Positions 45,447 to 55,686 are shown, numbered from the stretch's first letter. The stretch is 64,000 nt of DNA from Luteimonas wenzhouensis (GCF_007859305.1 NZ_VOHE01000004.1:149232-213231), one strand, 5' to 3'. The notes: a model not told the origin generated them from the letters alone. Program-made: numbers and translations.

Positions 45447-47174
45447 TCAGTGCGCTGGCCGCGCGTGCCGCCGCAGCCAGCGCTCCATCGCCGCGCGGTC
45501 GCGACAGCGCAGCAGCGAGGGTGCCGCGGCGCGCAGCGCACCCAGGTCCTGGGCGCGGATCGCCTGCCGGACCTCCAGCAGCATGCCCGGGTGCAGGCTG
45601 AACTCCTCCAGCCCCAGCGCCAGCAGCATCGGGGTGAGGGCCGGGTCGCCGGCCATCTCGCCGCACACCGCCACCGGTTTGCCGCGCGCGCGCGCGGTGC
45701 GGATCACCGACTGCAGCAGGCGCGCGAGCGCCGGATGCAGCGGCGAGTACAGTTCGCCGAGCGCATCGTTGCCGCGGTCGGCGGCCAGCAGGTACTGGGT
45801 CAGGTCGTTGGTGCCGATCGAGACGAAGTCGACGTCGTCGATGAAACCCGACAGCGCGATCGCCGCCGCCGGGACCTCGATCATCGCCCCCACCGGCACG
45901 TGCTCGGCGACCTCGCGCCCTTCGGCGCGCAGCTCCGCCGCGACCTCGCGTACCAGCGCCGAGACCGCCAGCACTTCCTCGCGGCCGCTGACCATCGGCA
46001 CCAGCACCCGCAGCGGGCCGTAACCGGAGGCGCGCAGCATCGCCCGCAGCTGGGTCCGGAACACGTCCATGCGCGCCAACGACAGGCGCACGCCGCGCAG
46101 GCCCAGGGCGGGATTGGGTTCGTCGGCCTGGGCCAGGCCGGTGCGGTCGGCCTTGTCGGCACCGATGTCCATGGTGCGGATGGTCACCGTGCGCCCGGTC
46201 ATGGCCAGGACCACGTCGCGATAGGCGCGGAACTGCTCCTCCTCGTCAGGCAGTTCGCTGCGCTGCAGGAACAGGAACTCGGTGCGGTACAGGCCCACGC
46301 CGGCGGCGCCGAGCGCATGCGCGCCGGTCACGTCCTCGCGCGACTCGGCGTTCGCCCACAGCTTGATGTCCACCCCGTCCAGGGTGCGCGAGGGCTCGCG
46401 CCGCAGGCGGTGCAGCTGCTTGCGCTCGCGCTTTTCCTCGCGCAGCCGGGCACGGTAGACGCGCAGGTCGTGGGCGTCGGGCTCGACGATGATCTCGCCG
46501 GTGGCGCCATCGACCACCAGCACGTCGCCGTCGTTGACCTGCTGCAGCGCCTGCGGCGCGCCCACCACCAGCGGCAGGTGCAGGCTGCGCGCCAGGATCG
46601 CGCTGTGCGAGAGCGCGCTGCCGGCGGCGGTCACCACCGCCAGCACGCCCTGGGCCTGCAGCTGGCTGAGCTCGGACGGGGCGATGCTGTCGGTGACCAG
46701 GATCTCCCCGGCCACCCCGCGCAGGTCGGCGTCGCGCCGGTGCAGCATGGCGTGGATCCGCCCGACCACGTGGTCGATGTCCTCCACCCGGCTGCGGAAG
46801 TAGGCGTCGTCCATGCCCTGGAACACCGCGGCCAGGCGGTCGCGCTGCAGGCGCAGGGCGTAGTCGGCGCCGTACAGGTCGCGGCGCACCAGGTCGTCCA
46901 GCCCCTGCAGCAGCTCGGGGTCCTCGAGCAGCAGCGTGTGCAGGTCGAGGAACTCGCCCACCTCGTGCGCCAGCGCGCCGTGCAGGCGGTCGCGCATGTT
47001 GCGCATCTCCGCGCGCACCGCGTCGATGGCGACGTGCAGGCGCCCGAGCTCGGCCTCCACCGCCTCCGGCGCGATCCGCGTCTCGGCGACCTCCAGCGCG
47101 TGCGGCTGGCGGACCCGGGCACGGCCCAGGGCGCTGCCCCGGGACGCGCCGTGGCCGGCCAGCGCGTGCCGCAT
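45447..47174 (-). CDS. ptsI: Phosphoenolpyruvate-protein phosphotransferase (enzyme I)
   Basis: Transfers phosphate from PEP to HPr. In 575 residues: N-terminal helical HPr-binding domain, phospho-histidine H190 in AAGSALSHSAILAR, and the C-terminal PEP-binding barrel (GLYRTEFLFL, IRTMDIGADK, SIGTNDLTQYLLAADRGN, VCGEMAGDP with the catalytic Cys). The length is that of classical EI without a GAF domain, so it is PtsI rather than PtsP. It shares one base with the ptsH stop. No EIIB or EIIC gene is nearby, so its phosphate probably serves regulatory EIIA proteins. Confidence 0.96.
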   Translation of the reverse strand: MRHALAGHGASRGSALGRARVRQPHALEVAETRIAPEAVEAELGRLHVAIDAVRAEMRNMRDRLHGALAHEVGEFLDLHTLLLEDPELLQGLDDLVRRDLYGADYALRLQRDRLAAVFQGMDDAYFRSRVEDIDHVVGRIHAMLHRRDADLRGVAGEILVTDSIAPSELSQLQAQGVLAVVTAAGSALSHSAILARSLHLPLVVGAPQALQQVNDGDVLVVDGATGEIIVEPDAHDLRVYRARLREEKRERKQLHRLRREPSRTLDGVDIKLWANAESREDVTGAHALGAAGVGLYRTEFLFLQRSELPDEEEQFRAYRDVVLAMTGRTVTIRTMDIGADKADRTGLAQADEPNPALGLRGVRLSLARMDVFRTQLRAMLRASGYGPLRVLVPMVSGREEVLAVSALVREVAAELRAEGREVAEHVPVGAMIEVPAAAIALSGFIDDVDFVSIGTNDLTQYLLAADRGNDALGELYSPLHPALARLLQSVIRTARARGKPVAVCGEMAGDPALTPMLLALGLEEFSLHPGMLLEVRQAIRAQDLGALRAAAPSLLRCRDRAAMERWLRRHARPAH

Positions 47175-47443
47175 CAGCCGCCCTCGTCGAACTTGCGTTC
47201 GAACAGAGCGGCCGCCGCCTCCATCGCCGCTTCCTCGTCCTCGCCCTCCAGGCGCAGCACGACGGTGGTGCCGTGGCCGGCGGCGAGCAGCATCACGCCC
47301 ATGATGCTCTTGGCGTTGACCTCGCGGCCCTTGGCCATCAGGGTGGCGTTGCTGCTGAAGCCCGACAGCACCTGGACCAGCTTGGCGGTGGCGCGCGCGT
47401 GCAGGCCGAGCTTGTTGGCGATGCGCAGTTCGCGTTCGATCAT
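47174..47443 (-). CDS. ptsH: Phosphocarrier protein HPr
   Basis: An 89-residue phosphocarrier. H15 (KLGLHARATAKLVQ) takes phosphate from enzyme I. S46 (EVNAKSIMGVMLLAAG) is the regulatory serine; with hprK five genes upstream, phosphorylation at S46 is likely here, unlike in E. coli. ATG 47443 starts nine bases after the EIIA(Man) stop. Its last base overlaps ptsI. Confidence 0.96.
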   Translation of the reverse strand: MIERELRIANKLGLHARATAKLVQVLSGFSSNATLMAKGREVNAKSIMGVMLLAAGHGTTVVLRLEGEDEEAAMEAAAALFERKFDEGG

Positions 47444-47451
47444 CGTCGGCC

Positions 47452-47847
47452 TCAGGCGTCGTCGTGGACCACCCCGTTGCGCGCGCCGGCGGCGGCGACC
47501 GCGGGAAGCTCCTCCAGGGGAAGTTCAGGATAATTCATCACCCGCAGCAGCATCGGCAAGCTCAGCGCCGACACCCGGCGCGCGGGCGTGCCCAGGCGCG
47601 CGAGCCGGGCGGCGAGGTTGCTGGGGCTGGCGCCGTAGAGGTCGGTGAGGATCAGCACGCCCTCGCCGCCGTCGGCGCGGCGCATCGCCGCGCTGGCCTG
47701 CGGCAGCAGGGCCTCGGGATCGGCGTCGAACGGGACCTCGAAGGTCTCCAGTCGCAGCGGCAGGTTGCCGCGCAGCAGGGTGTGCGCCACCGCGGCGAGC
47801 GCGGTGCCGATGCCGGGATGGGTGAGCAGGAGGACGCCGACGGCCAT
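47452..47847 (-). CDS. PTS EIIA component, mannose (ManX) family
   Basis: A 131-residue single-domain EIIA. The phospho-histidine is H10 in VLLLTHPGIGTAL, and DLYGASPSNLAARL and LSLPMLLRVMNY fit the EIIA-Man fold. No EIIB, C or D(Man) partner is present. In related proteobacteria this lone EIIA is part of a regulatory PTS whose target is unknown. ATG 47847 follows the rapZ stop by 110 bases. Confidence 0.9.
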   Translation of the reverse strand: MAVGVLLLTHPGIGTALAAVAHTLLRGNLPLRLETFEVPFDADPEALLPQASAAMRRADGGEGVLILTDLYGASPSNLAARLARLGTPARRVSALSLPMLLRVMNYPELPLEELPAVAAAGARNGVVHDDA

Positions 47848-47957
47848 GCCCGCAAGTTAGCAGACGCGTGTGACGGCCCGGAAGCGCCGATGGCCGATGC
47901 CGGTGCGCGTGCCGGCGGCGCCCGGTGGCGGGGCCCGCGTCGGCGGGCCGCCGCGGC

Positions 47958-48857
47958 TCAGTCGAGTTCGCGGTGGAAGGTCGCGACCTCGGTCCAGCCG
48001 CGCTCGCGCGCGTGGCTGGCCAGGGTTTCGGCCAGGTAGACCGACCGGTGGCGGCCGCCGCTGCAGCCGAACGCGACCGTCACGTAGCTGCGGGTGCCCG
48101 ACTGCATCCGCGGCAGCCAGGTGTCCAGGAACGCCGACACCTGCTGCACGTATTCGACCACCTCCGGACGCGCCTCCAGATAGGCGCGGACCTCGGCGTC
48201 GCGGCCGGACAGCGGCTTGAGCCGGGGGTCCCAGTGCGGGTTGGGCAGGCTGCGCGCGTCGAACACGAAGTCGGCATCGGCCGGCAGGCCGCGGCGGTAG
48301 GCGAACGATTCGAACAGCAGCGACAGCGACGAGTCCCGGGTCAGGCCCAGTTCGGTCAGTACCCGGTGGCGCAGCTGGTGCACGTTGAGGTCGCTGGTAT
48401 CGAGCACCATGTCGGCCAGCGAACGCAGCGGCTTGAGCGCCTGGCGCTCGAGCGCGATCGCGTCGGCCAGGGCCAGCCCCAGGTGGGTCAGCGGGTGCCG
48501 GCGGCGGGTGTCGGCGTAGCGCCGCAGCAGCGATTCGTCGCTTGCGTCGAAGAACACCAGCTGCGGTTGCAGCCCCATCGCGCCCACCGCCGACAGCCAT
48601 TCGGGGAGCTTGGCCAGGTCGCCGCGGTTGCGCATGTCGATGCCCACCGCGAGCTTCTGCTCGGCGCGCTCGGGGTGGGTGGCGGTGCGCACGAACTCCG
48701 GCAGCAGTTCCGCCGGCAGGTTGTCCACGCAGTAGAAGCCCAGGTCCTCGAAGGTGTTGAGGGCCACGCTCTTGCCGCCGCCGGACATGCCGGTGACGAT
48801 CAGCAGCGAGGCGGGCGCGCGGCCGTTCCCGGCCGGGGGTGGAACAGGATCGGTCAC
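47958..48857 (-). CDS. rapZ: RNase adapter / nucleotide-binding protein RapZ
   Basis: A 299-residue P-loop protein with Walker A GMSGGGKS at 23-30 and the C-terminal [15 protein letters not shown] domain. In E. coli RapZ guides RNase E to the GlmZ sRNA and so controls amino-sugar and envelope precursor supply. The start is GTG 48857, overlapping the hprK stop by four bases (GTGA). The rpoN, hpf, ptsN, rapZ order is conserved in gammaproteobacteria; here hprK is inserted. Confidence 0.95.
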   Translation of the reverse strand: MTDPVPPPAGNGRAPASLLIVTGMSGGGKSVALNTFEDLGFYCVDNLPAELLPEFVRTATHPERAEQKLAVGIDMRNRGDLAKLPEWLSAVGAMGLQPQLVFFDASDESLLRRYADTRRRHPLTHLGLALADAIALERQALKPLRSLADMVLDTSDLNVHQLRHRVLTELGLTRDSSLSLLFESFAYRRGLPADADFVFDARSLPNPHWDPRLKPLSGRDAEVRAYLEARPEVVEYVQQVSAFLDTWLPRMQSGTRSYVTVAFGCSGGRHRSVYLAETLASHARERGWTEVATFHRELD

Positions 48858-49822
48858 GGCAGCGCAGGCTCCTCGCCGCTTTCAAGGAAATGGGAGTGGC
48901 GGGCCAGGAAGGCGGCCGCCGGATCAATGCCCTTCGAACGCAGGATATGGGTGCGGGTGGCGGCCTCGGTCAGCACCGCCAGGTTGCGGCCGGGCATGAC
49001 CGGGAGCGTGATCATCGGCACGTCGAGGTCGAGCACGCGGCGGTGGCCGAGGTCGCCGGTCAGCCGCACCATGCCGTCCTCGTGCAGCGCCGGCTCGGCG
49101 TCGGGCTTGGCCAGGTGCACGATCAGGCGCAGGTACTTGTTCCGCTTGACCGCGGTGTCGCCGAACATCTGGCGGATGTTGAGCACGCCCAGGCCGCGCA
49201 GTTCCAGCAGGTCCTGGAGCAGGTCGGGGCAGGTGCCGTCGAGCACGTCGGGCGCGATCTGGGTGAACTCGGGCGCGTCGTCGGCCACCAGGCGGTGGCC
49301 GCGGGTGATCAGCTCCAGCGCCAGCTCGCTCTTGCCCGATCCGGCCTCGCCGGTGATCAGCACGCCGATCGAGTACACCTCCATGAACACGCCGTGCAGG
49401 GTTACCCGCGGCGCCAGCGCGCGGGCCATGTGGTACTGCAGGTGGTTGAGCAGTTCGTGGCCGCGGCGTGGCGAGACCCACAGCGGGGTCTGGGTTTCCT
49501 CGGCTGCGGCGCGCAGGTCCTCGGGACAGGCCTGGTTCTTGCTGATCACCAGCGCCAGCGGGCGGTACTGGATCACGCGCTCGATGGTTTCCCAGCGCAG
49601 CCGCGGGTCCAGGCCGTCGAGCCAGGCCAGCTCTTCGCTGCCGAGGATCTGCACCTTGTTGGGGTAGATGATGTTGAGGTAGCCGGCCAGCGACGGGCGG
49701 CGGGCGTTGGTCTCCACCGCCTCGAGCACCCGCGACTGGCCCTGCTGCCCGGCCAGCCAGCGCAGGCCGAGGCGCTCGTGCTGCTGCTCGAACAGGTCCA
49801 GGGCGGTCAGGCGCTGGCTCAT
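48854..49822 (-). CDS. hprK: HPr kinase/phosphorylase
   Basis: A 322-residue hexameric enzyme that phosphorylates and dephosphorylates HPr on S46. Walker A is GEAGSGKS at 158-165, the catalytic His is in TLHGVFMEV and the signature [17 protein letters not shown] lies at about 206-221. The N-terminal regulatory domain is complete. It is typical of Firmicutes but known in many proteobacteria with reduced PTS. ATG 49822 starts eight bases after ptsN; the stop overlaps rapZ. Confidence 0.96.
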   Translation of the reverse strand: MSQRLTALDLFEQQHERLGLRWLAGQQGQSRVLEAVETNARRPSLAGYLNIIYPNKVQILGSEELAWLDGLDPRLRWETIERVIQYRPLALVISKNQACPEDLRAAAEETQTPLWVSPRRGHELLNHLQYHMARALAPRVTLHGVFMEVYSIGVLITGEAGSGKSELALELITRGHRLVADDAPEFTQIAPDVLDGTCPDLLQDLLELRGLGVLNIRQMFGDTAVKRNKYLRLIVHLAKPDAEPALHEDGMVRLTGDLGHRRVLDLDVPMITLPVMPGRNLAVLTEAATRTHILRSKGIDPAAAFLARHSHFLESGEEPALP

Positions 49823-49830
49823 CGTCGGGC

Positions 49831-50298
49831 TCAGGCGAGCGCGTGGGCGGGGGCGGTGGCGAGCAGCACGCGCCGCAGCGCGGCCACGCCGCGCGCCGCG
49901 CGCAGGCGCCCGCGGAACGCCGGGTCGGAGAACCGCGCCGCGATCTCGGCCAGGTGCTGCAGGTGTTCCTCGGGCCGGTCGTCGGTGGCCACGAGGGCGA
50001 ACACCAGGTCGATGGCGCCGCCGTCCCGGGCCCCGAAGTCCAGTCCCCGCCCGAGCCTCAGGAATGCGCCGCGCGCGGCGGGGAAGGCGTCGCTGCGCGC
50101 GTGCGGGATCGCCACGCCGTGGCCGATCGCGGTGCTGCCCAGGCGCTCGCGCTGGTCCAGCGCCTCGGCGATCCCCGTCGCCGCGGCGCCGGGGCCTCCC
50201 GCCAGCAGCTCCGCCGCGGCCGCGAGCACCCGGGCCGGCGAGCCGGGTTCGTCGAGCACGACGATGCGGTCGGCGCTGAGCAGGTCGGTCCAGGGCAT
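49831..50298 (-). CDS. ptsN: PTS nitrogen regulatory EIIA(Ntr)
   Basis: A 155-residue EIIA of the mannitol/fructose fold. The phospho-histidine is H66 in [12 protein letters not shown], and [24 protein letters not shown] fits the family. In other bacteria EIIA(Ntr) controls K+ transport, sigma-54 functions and stress responses through its phosphorylation state. ATG 50298 lies 15 bases after hpf. Confidence 0.94.
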   Translation of the reverse strand: MPWTDLLSADRIVVLDEPGSPARVLAAAAELLAGGPGAAATGIAEALDQRERLGSTAIGHGVAIPHARSDAFPAARGAFLRLGRGLDFGARDGGAIDLVFALVATDDRPEEHLQHLAEIAARFSDPAFRGRLRAARGVAALRRVLLATAPAHALA

Positions 50299-50313
50299 GG
50301 CGTGCTCGCCGGG

Positions 50314-50643
50314 TCAGCCGAAGCTGCCGTCGCGCGCCGGGTTGGCGCCGCGATGGTGGTCGGTCTGCTTCTTGTGCTGCTTGAGCAGCTGTCGGTCGAG
50401 CTTGTCCACCAGCAGGTCGATCGCCGCGTACATGTCCACGCCGGTGGCGTCGGCGTGCATCGCCTTGCCGCCCGCCGGGACCAGGGTGGCCTCGGCCTTG
50501 TGGTGGGGCTTGTCGAGGCTGAGCTGCACGCGCACCTCGAACGGCCGCTCGACGTGGCGTCCGAGCCGCTCCAGCTTGTTCTCCACGTACTCGCGAAGGG
50601 CCGGGGTCACTTCGATGCCATGGCCGTAGGTCTGGATCTGCAT
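50314..50643 (-). CDS. hpf: Ribosome hibernation promoting factor (short form)
   Basis: A 109-residue ribosome-associated protein (YhbH/Hpf group) that promotes 100S dimers in resting cells. [20 protein letters not shown], the [12 protein letters not shown] strand and [17 protein letters not shown] helix are typical. The C-terminal tail is short, so it is not the long form. The ATG at 50643 has a strong AGGAGG upstream; an ATG ten codons earlier does not. A 13-base inverted repeat lies 66 bases upstream. Confidence 0.95.
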   Translation of the reverse strand: MQIQTYGHGIEVTPALREYVENKLERLGRHVERPFEVRVQLSLDKPHHKAEATLVPAGGKAMHADATGVDMYAAIDLLVDKLDRQLLKQHKKQTDHHRGANPARDGSFG

Positions 50644-50708
50644 CAGCTGCCTCCTGTCTGGGAACCCCAGCATCGCCCAAAGCGGGCCGCCGTGGGTTGA
50701 AGACAGGT

Positions 50709-50721
50709 TAACGCAGCGTTA
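50709..50721. repeat. Short inverted repeat TAACGC-A-GCGTTA upstream of hpf
   Basis: TAACGCAGCGTTA is a near-perfect palindrome centred on one A, in the 127-base gap between rpoN and hpf. It lies 66-78 bases before the hpf start, a reasonable place for an operator. Its AT content stands out locally. Confidence 0.35.
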
Positions 50722-50750
50722 CGCGCCCGGCGACCGACGCGATCATGGAC

Positions 50751-50771
50751 AACCCCCCGGCCGGGGCGGTT
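50751..50771 (-). terminator. Hairpin at the end of rpoN
   Basis: AACCCCCCGG at 50751-50760 pairs with CCGGGGCGGTT at 50761-50771, one mismatch, closely overlapping the rpoN stop codon. On the minus strand it ends in GGGGGGTTGTCC. It may terminate part of the rpoN transcript or shield its 3' end. Confidence 0.45.
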
Positions 50772-52213
50772 CAATCGATCCTTATGCGCTCGTGCGAGGC
50801 GGCGATCTGCATCGCCTCGCGGTACTTGGCCACGGTGCGCCGGGCCACCGGCACCCCGGAGGCCTTGAGCGATTCGGCCAGGCGGGCGTCCGACAGCGGC
50901 CTGCGCGGGTCCTCGGACTCGATCAGGCGCCGGATCATCTGCTGGATCGCCACGCTGGAGGCCTCGCCGCCGCCCTCGGTGTCGATGCCCGAGGCGAAGA
51001 AGTCGCGCAGCGCGATCGTCCCCCGCGGGGTGTGCACGTACTTGCGGGCGACCGCGCGCGAGACCGTGGATTCGTGCATCCCGATCTCGGCCGCGACCTC
51101 GCGCAGGGTCAACGGCCGCAGCGCGCTGGCGCCGAACTCCAGGAACCCCGACTGCTGGCGGATCAGGCAGCGCACCACCTTGAGCAGGGTCTCGCCGCGC
51201 GCCTCGAGGTTCTTCAGCAGCCAGCGCGCCTCCTGCAGTCGGCCCTTGAGATAGCCGGCGTCCTCGCCGGCCGCGGTCTGGATCATGCGCTCGTAGGCCT
51301 GGTGGATGGTCAGCCGCGGCATCGAGTGCGGGGCCAGCATCGCCTGCCACACGCCGTTGCGGCGCACGATCACCGCGTCGGGCACCACGTAGCTGTCCGA
51401 CGGCAGTTCCCCGACCTGGGAGCCGGGGCGCGGGTCCAGCGAGCGCAGCAGGGCGAGGGCGGTTTCGGCCTCCTCCGTGGTGCAGCCCAGCTGCTCGCAG
51501 ACCCCGCGCACGCCCAGCCTGGGCAGGCGGTCGATCAGGGTGGTGGCCAGGGTGATCGCCAGCGCCCGGCCCGGGGTGTCCTCGGGCAGGGTGTCGAGCT
51601 GGATCCAGAGGCATTCGGCCAGGTCGCGCGCGCCCACGCCCACCGGATCCATGCGCTGGATCTGGCGCAGCACCGCGAGGATCTCGTCGTCGTCCGGCGC
51701 GTCGGCCTGCAGTGCGGCGGCGATCTCCGAGAACGGCGCCCGCAGGTAGCCGTCGTCCTCGATCGCGTCGACCAGGACCGCGCCGATGCGCAGGTCGCGC
51801 GGCGACAGGTGCGACAGGTGCAGCTGCCAGGACAGGTGGTCGCGCAGGGTTTCGGACTGGACCATGCGGGTGGTCGGGTCGCCGCCGTCGTCCTCGCCGC
51901 CGCGGCCGCCGGCGCCGCCGGCGCTGGGGTAGTCGAGGCCGGCGTCGTCCGCCCAGGCGTCGGCGCCCGCGTCCCATTCGCGTTCGTCGCCGGCCGGCGG
52001 GTCCTCGCCGGCGGCGCCGGCCTCACCGGTCGCCGGTTCGCCCGGCAGGCCCTGCGACTCCTCGGCCCAGTCGAGCAGGGGATTGCTTTCGACCGCGGCC
52101 GAGATCTCGGCTTCCAGTTCCACCGCGGGCAGCTGCAGAAGGTGCAACGCCTGGCGCAGCTGTGGCGTCAGGACTAGGTGTTGGCCCAGCGATGTCTGGA
52201 GGCGTGGCTTCAT
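50771..52213 (-). CDS. rpoN: RNA polymerase sigma-54 factor
   Basis: A 480-residue alternative sigma factor. Region I is Gln/Leu-rich (LQTSLGQHLVLTPQLRQALHLLQL in part), region II is an acidic and Gly-rich stretch at about 50-115, then core-binding domain, helix-turn-helix and the RpoN box ARRTVAKYRE near 460. The ATG at 52213 is the start, following lptB by 33 bases. The hpf, ptsN and rapZ genes follow as in most gammaproteobacteria. Confidence 0.97.
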   Translation of the reverse strand: MKPRLQTSLGQHLVLTPQLRQALHLLQLPAVELEAEISAAVESNPLLDWAEESQGLPGEPATGEAGAAGEDPPAGDEREWDAGADAWADDAGLDYPSAGGAGGRGGEDDGGDPTTRMVQSETLRDHLSWQLHLSHLSPRDLRIGAVLVDAIEDDGYLRAPFSEIAAALQADAPDDDEILAVLRQIQRMDPVGVGARDLAECLWIQLDTLPEDTPGRALAITLATTLIDRLPRLGVRGVCEQLGCTTEEAETALALLRSLDPRPGSQVGELPSDSYVVPDAVIVRRNGVWQAMLAPHSMPRLTIHQAYERMIQTAAGEDAGYLKGRLQEARWLLKNLEARGETLLKVVRCLIRQQSGFLEFGASALRPLTLREVAAEIGMHESTVSRAVARKYVHTPRGTIALRDFFASGIDTEGGGEASSVAIQQMIRRLIESEDPRRPLSDARLAESLKASGVPVARRTVAKYREAMQIAASHERIRID

Positions 52214-52246
52214 CGTCCCGCGGTGTCCCCTGGACGACGTGCACGG

Positions 52247-52965
<719 letters not shown>

Positions 52966-52966
<1 letters not shown>

Positions 52967-53502
52967 CAGTCGTTTCCGTCGTCGCCGGCGTCGCGCTCGC
53001 CGGTGCGGTTGCGCGGCTCGAACTGCAGGGTCACCCGGCCGCCGTTCTCGCCGCCGCCGCCCTGCACCTGGCCGGTGCGCATGTTGTAGACGATGCGCTC
53101 GCCGGCGATGCTGCCGCGGCCGGGCTGCTGCACGACCGCGCCGCCGGTGAACACCACCGTGTCCTGGCGCAGGTCGTAGTCGACCTGGGCGGCGGTCGCG
53201 TTCATGGTGCCGCCGTTGTCCATCTCCTGGCGCAGCTTGACCGGCGAACCGGTGAGCCTGGCGCTCTGGATGTCGCCGTCGCCCTGGCGGATGTCGGCAC
53301 GCGCGGCCTCGATCACCAGCGAGCCCTGGACGATGTGGACGTTGCCGGTGAGCACGCACGGGCCGCCGTCGGTGACCACGCAGTCGCTGCGGTCGGCCTG
53401 CACGCGCATGGTCTGCCGGCGGTCGGAGGACTTGGCCACGGCAGCGTGCGCGAAACACACGGCGGCGACCGCGAGGACCAGCTTAGCGGTGGTTCGGGTC
53501 AT
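52966..53502 (-). CDS. lptA: LPS transport periplasmic protein LptA
   Basis: A 178-residue periplasmic beta-jellyroll bridge for LPS. A signal peptide ([20 protein letters not shown], cleaved near AVAKS) is followed by the OstA-like repeat: [45 protein letters not shown], and [13 protein letters not shown] 53502. It overlaps the 3' end of lptC by 20 bases. Confidence 0.93.
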
Positions 53503-54046
53503 TGGTGAGGCTCACGTCGGACAGGAGCTGGATGCGCTTGCCGGCCAGGTCGGCCTCCATCCCGGTACCGCGCATTGTAGTGCCGGGGGTGGTGATGGTC
53601 ACGACGGCGTCGGAACTGGCGCGGTTGTCCTGCGGGTACACGTCGAGCCGCTCGGTGCGCATCACGGTCGGGCGGCCGCCGTCCGCGGGGCTGTCGGCCA
53701 CCACGTCGCCGCGCAGCTGTACCAGGGTGCTCTTCTCGTTGACCCGGCCGGTGCGCGAGCGCACCTCCCAGCGGCCGCCCTCGCGGTCGGGCATCAGGAA
53801 CAGCGGCGTGGTCAGCTCGAGGGTGCGCGCGCCCGGGGTCTGGCGCAGTTCCGGCGCGCGCAGCGAGAACGACTCCCGTCCCCCGCTGTCGAGGGTGACC
53901 ACCTCGAAGTCGCGGAGGATGAAGTCCGAGCGCAGGTCGGCCGCCGCGTCTCCGGCTTCCGCCGGGTCTTCCCCGCGCCACGCGAACCAGCCGCTGAGCA
54001 GGGCGCCGGCGAGCAGGACGAGGATGATGGCCAGGCGCCAGTTCAT
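53483..54046 (-). CDS. lptC: LPS export protein LptC
   Basis: A 187-residue bitopic inner-membrane protein that hands LPS to LptA. One N-terminal helix (residues 4-22) precedes a periplasmic jellyroll with DFILRDFEVVTLD, LTTPLFLMPDREG and DVVADSPADGG. The start ATG 54046 overlaps the kdsC stop by four bases, so translation is coupled. Confidence 0.92.
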   Translation of the reverse strand: MNWRLAIILVLLAGALLSGWFAWRGEDPAEAGDAAADLRSDFILRDFEVVTLDSGGRESFSLRAPELRQTPGARTLELTTPLFLMPDREGGRWEVRSRTGRVNEKSTLVQLRGDVVADSPADGGRPTVMRTERLDVYPQDNRASSDAVVTITTPGTTMRGTGMEADLAGKRIQLLSDVSLTNDPNHR

Positions 54047-54588
54047 CGCGCCCCGGCCTCCAGCAGGGCGTCCACGCGTCCCTGCGCGTGCAGGACCAGG
54101 TCGCACAGCTCGCGCACCGCGCCCTCGCCGCCGCGCGAGGGCGTGACCCAGTGGACCGCGTCGCGGATCCAGTGGTGGACGCTGGCCGGCGCGACCGCGA
54201 GGCCGGCGATGCGCAGCACGCCCAGGTCGGGCAGGTCGTCGCCCATGAAGGCCACCTGTTCGCGTTCCAGGCCCAGGCGCTGGCGGATCCGTTCGACGCA
54301 GGCGACCTTGTCCTTCACGTTCACGTGCGGCTCGGCGCCGAGCTCGCGGGCGCGGGCGGCGGCGACCAGGCTGTCGCGCGCGGTGACGAAGGCGACCGTG
54401 ATCCCGGCCTTGCGCAGCTGCACCAGGCCTTGGCCGTCGAGCACGTGGAAGGCCTTGGACTCGCGGCCGGCGTCGTCGAACCACAGCCGGCCGTCGGTCA
54501 GGGTGCCGTCCACGTCGAAGCAGGCCAGCCGCACCTTCGCGGCACGAGCCACCAGTCCGGCGGGGTACTCGGGTCGGAAATGCGGCAA
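54043..54588 (-). CDS. kdsC: Kdo-8-phosphate phosphatase
   Basis: A 181-residue HAD-family phosphatase that makes free Kdo for LPS. The nucleophile motif is FDVDGTLTDGRLW, followed by KAFHVLDGQGLVQLRKAGI, VTARDS and GDDLPDLGVL. The TTG at 54588 was chosen because GGAGG lies eight bases upstream and relatives start near MPH; a GTG two codons earlier is only two bases from that site. It follows kdsD by 46 bases. Confidence 0.92.
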   Translation of the reverse strand: MPHFRPEYPAGLVARAAKVRLACFDVDGTLTDGRLWFDDAGRESKAFHVLDGQGLVQLRKAGITVAFVTARDSLVAAARARELGAEPHVNVKDKVACVERIRQRLGLEREQVAFMGDDLPDLGVLRIAGLAVAPASVHHWIRDAVHWVTPSRGGEGAVRELCDLVLHAQGRVDALLEAGAR

Positions 54589-54634
54589 GGACACATCCTC
54601 CAGTCGTCGCGCCGGACCGCCCGGCAGCCAGGGA

Positions 54635-55642
54635 TCAGACCACGCGTGCCCGGAACAGGTCGTGCACGTTGAGCGCACCGACCACGCGCTGCGAGTCATC
54701 GAGCACCACCAGGGCGTTGATCTTGCGGGTCTCCATCAGCCGCGCGGCCTCGACCGCGAGCGCCTCGCTGCCGATCGTGACCGGATCGCGGGTCATCACC
54801 TCGCCGATGGTGGTGGCGTAGACGTCCACTCGCCGGTCGCCGAGGGTGCGGCGCAGGTCGCCGTCGGTGAACAGCCCGAGCAGGCGGCTGTCCGCGTCGA
54901 CCACGGCGGTCACGCCCAGTCGCTTGCGGCTCATTTCCAGCAGCGCCTCGCCCAGCGATGCATCGGGGCCGACCCGCGGGATGTCGTCGCCGGTATGCAT
55001 CACGTCGGAGATGTGCAGCAGCAGGCGGCGGCCGAGCGCGCCGGCCGGGTGCGAACGGGCGAAGTCGTCGGCGGTGAAGCCGCGCGCCTCCAGCAGCGCC
55101 ACCGCCAGCGCATCGCCCATCGCCATCGAGGCGGTGGTGCTGGAGGTGGGCGCCAGGTGCAGCGGGCAGGCTTCCTCGGGCACGCTGATGTCCAGGTGCA
55201 CGTCGGCGGCCCGGGCCAGGGTCGACTGCGGGCGCCCGGTCATGGCCAGCAGCACGTTGCCTTGCCGCTTGAGCACCGGCAGCAGCATCAGGATCTCGTC
55301 GGACTCGCCCGAGTAGGACACGGCGAGCACCAGGTCGGCGTCGGTCACCATCCCCAGGTCGCCATGGCCGGCCTCGCCGGGGTGCATGTAGAAGGCGGGG
55401 GTACCGGTGGAGGCCAGGGTGGCGGCGATCTTGCGCGCCACGTGCCCGGACTTGCCCATGCCCGTGCACACCACGCGCCCGGTGCAGTGGTAGGCCAGCC
55501 GGCAGGCCTCGGAGAAGGCGCCGTCCAGGCGTGCGGCCACGGCCTGCAGGGCGCTCGCCTCGATGTCGAACACGCGCCGGCCGCTGGCCGCGAGTGCACT
55601 GGGGTCGGGGAGCTCGCGGGGCGTGGAATCTGCGTTGGCCAT
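54635..55642 (-). CDS. kdsD: Arabinose-5-phosphate isomerase
   Basis: Converts ribulose-5-phosphate to arabinose-5-phosphate for Kdo synthesis. In 335 residues: a SIS domain (GMGKSGHVARKIAATLASTGTPA, SYSGESDEI) and two C-terminal CBS domains (HTGDDIPRVG, MTRDPVTIGSEALAVEAARL). The ATG at 55642 was preferred; an ATG at 55681 lies inside the -10-like TAAAAT and would be upstream of the mRNA. It is first in the long LPS/rpoN/pts run. Confidence 0.93.
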   Translation of the reverse strand: MANADSTPRELPDPSALAASGRRVFDIEASALQAVAARLDGAFSEACRLAYHCTGRVVCTGMGKSGHVARKIAATLASTGTPAFYMHPGEAGHGDLGMVTDADLVLAVSYSGESDEILMLLPVLKRQGNVLLAMTGRPQSTLARAADVHLDISVPEEACPLHLAPTSSTTASMAMGDALAVALLEARGFTADDFARSHPAGALGRRLLLHISDVMHTGDDIPRVGPDASLGEALLEMSRKRLGVTAVVDADSRLLGLFTDGDLRRTLGDRRVDVYATTIGEVMTRDPVTIGSEALAVEAARLMETRKINALVVLDDSQRVVGALNVHDLFRARVV

Positions 55643-55662
55643 ATCCGGGGCGCGGGGTTTCC

Positions 55663-55685
55663 GATAATCTAAGCGGTTCATTTTA
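55663..55685. promoter_or_regulatory. Divergent promoter between kdsD and ibaG
   Basis: Plus-strand GATAAT (55663-55668) and minus-strand TAAAAT (55680-55685) are back to back in a small AT-rich spot between the two start codons. They probably fire ibaG-murA and kdsD respectively. Confidence 0.5.
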
Positions 55686-55686
55686 G

